Part shown: one piece after another, positions 63,300 to 64,000 of the stretch
Numbering within the stretch: position 1 is the stretch's first letter
How the letters are laid out: each line of letters starts with the position of its first letter
Origin: Cyanophora paradoxa
Taxonomy: Eukaryota; Glaucocystophyceae; Cyanophorales; Cyanophoraceae
DNA length: 64,000 bases
NCBI GenBank assembly: GCA_004431415.1
Contig: QPMI01000602.1
Location: forward strand, 124,001-188,000
Reading direction: 5' to 3'
The notes under the pieces: generated by a model
What the model was told of the DNA's origin: nothing
What the model saw: the letters and a program-made list of their open reading frames with translations, nothing else
Database searches by the model: none
Translations under genes and position numbers: made by a program

Positions 63300-63465
63300 T
63301 TTGGACTCTCCATAGAGGCCCGCGGGAATGGCAGCCGTAGTGTACATCCCACACTTGTCACTTGCGATTGAAGTACGTGTCCAAATGCTTTAAAGAAAGG
63401 CCTACGAATACATGCGACGCGGCCACAGTGTACATCCCACACTTGTAGCCCGGACTTGCGTAACC
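63300..63465 (+). repeat. Two R1 dispersed repeat copies
   Basis: The core GTGTACATCCCACACTTGT occurs twice (about 63337 and 63427). The first is followed by ACGTGTCCAAATGCT, as in the 15027 copy; the second by AGCCCGGACTTGCG. Confidence 0.7.
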
Positions 63466-63489
63466 AAATAATGGAAAAGTTGGAAAAGG

Positions 63490-64000
63490 TCAGCCAGTGT
63501 TACGGAGGCCAAGCGAGACAGCATTGATGGTCCTGAGGAGCATATCAACCGAATAACAGGCAAGCAAAGAACACAAACTGCCCCACCTGAGAAGGGGGTC
63601 CATCCACACCTTCCGCTCCTCTGGAGGAAGATCACGGCACCGCCGGAGAAGAACAAGTTGAATATAATTGAGAGGGTCGAGGTACATGTTGCGTCTCGCA
63701 AGTGAAAGAGCCCCAGCGGGGTCCTCCTCCATTAGACTAACAAGGTGCCCAGTCATGGTGATCTGCGTCATTAGTTCAGTGAGGATTGTAAAGCGGCACA
63801 AGCGGAAAGCATACCTGTGTGGAAGTACGTTCATACTCTGCACGGATGAGGGAGTAGATGCTGTCCTGCACGATGGGATCCTTGCAAAGTTTAGCATATT
63901 CACGAGCAATGTTCATTTCAGTCTTGAACATGGCCATCTGACTGTTGGAGAGCAGCGCAGAGAGGAATGGGAAGTTCTTGTACATTTCCCTGCAAAGAAC
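63490..64000 (-). CDS. Phosphoenolpyruvate carboxylase, C-terminal part
   Basis: Adds bicarbonate to PEP to form oxaloacetate. The 5' part lies beyond the window end. Minus-strand exons read MYKNFPFLSALLSNSQMAMF, KTEMNIAREYAKLCKDPIVQ and SLIRAEYERTSTQ. After an intron come ITMTGHLVSLMEEDPAGALS, RNMYLDPLNYIQLVLLRRCR and WMDPLLR. After another intron comes INAVSLGLRNTG at stop 63490. The Y-x-DPLN-x-x-Q motif and the terminal LRNTG are invariant in PEPC; the C-terminal Gly carboxylate takes part in catalysis and inhibitor response. The early N-terminal Ser of plant-type PEPC cannot be examined here. Confidence 0.93.

Noticed and set aside
1-64000. Prokaryotic features: CRISPR arrays, operons, Shine-Dalgarno sites, insertion sequences with transposases
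   Set aside because: Genes are spliced and single, repeats lack regular spacers, and no transposase or recombinase is recognisable.

Overview
The window is nuclear DNA of a flagellated, plastid-bearing alga, most likely a glaucophyte close to Cyanophora paradoxa. Nearly every gene is GC-rich and split by short GT-AG introns. Several plastid-type proteins begin with an alanine/serine-rich leader carrying a phenylalanine within the first residues (MAFVNVG in EF-Ts, MAFTSPV in CarA, MSAAFAV in glutamine synthetase, MSSTAFLAP in HemE, MASFAAT in Tic22). That is the glaucophyte transit-peptide hallmark. Ciliary genes (CCDC39, SPAG16/PF20, TEX9) show that the cell makes motile flagella. Species assignment is inference; gene models below were spliced by eye.

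Layout. 1-0.87 kb: 3' end of an Acinus-type splicing factor (+). 1.1-4.7 kb: a coiled-coil gene and TEX9 (both -). 4.7-8.7 kb: CCDC39 (+), head-to-head with TEX9. 9.0-13 kb: a zinc-finger Nudix hydrolase, a small unknown gene and signal peptide peptidase (all -). 13.0-15.8 kb: gene-poor and repeat-rich, with an AT-rich scrap encoding the start of a uL14-like ribosomal protein and copies of a dispersed repeat (R1). 15.8-28.7 kb: a WSC-domain gene (-) and a gene with an N-myristoylation motif and a possible aerolysin-like module (+), then POMP (-) and plastid glutamine synthetase (+), then a second, partly decayed copy of the WSC 5' part with a diverged paralogue of the myristoylated gene. 29.3-45.3 kb: Tic22 (-), a soluble-type adenylyl cyclase (+), a tRNA-derived SINE-like element, a T1-kelch gene (+), a cystathionine gamma-lyase-like gene (-), uroporphyrinogen decarboxylase (+) and eIF2B beta (-). 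45.9-54.9 kb: a tandem triplication of a ~3 kb unit holding an unknown gene X and mtnB; only the last mtnB copy is intact. 55.5-64 kb: SPAG16/PF20 (-), plastid EF-Ts (+), CarA (-), a one-helix LHC-like protein (+), a repeat-rich gap and the 3' end of PEP carboxylase (-).

How the genes fit together. Many genes sit head-to-head with promoters under 300 bp (TEX9/CCDC39, POMP/GS, Tic22/cyclase, CTH-like/hemE, SPAG16/EF-Ts, CarA/one-helix protein). Plastid nitrogen and tetrapyrrole supply (GS, CarA, HemE), plastid translation and import (EF-Ts, Tic22), sulfur metabolism (CTH-like, MtnB) and flagellar structure are represented, but there is no operon-like pathway cluster.

The most unusual signal is in the non-coding DNA. 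It is packed with overlapping 4-8 bp palindromes, and near-identical duplicates differ mostly by gain or loss of such small self-complementary blocks. In one place such a block lands in a coding exon.
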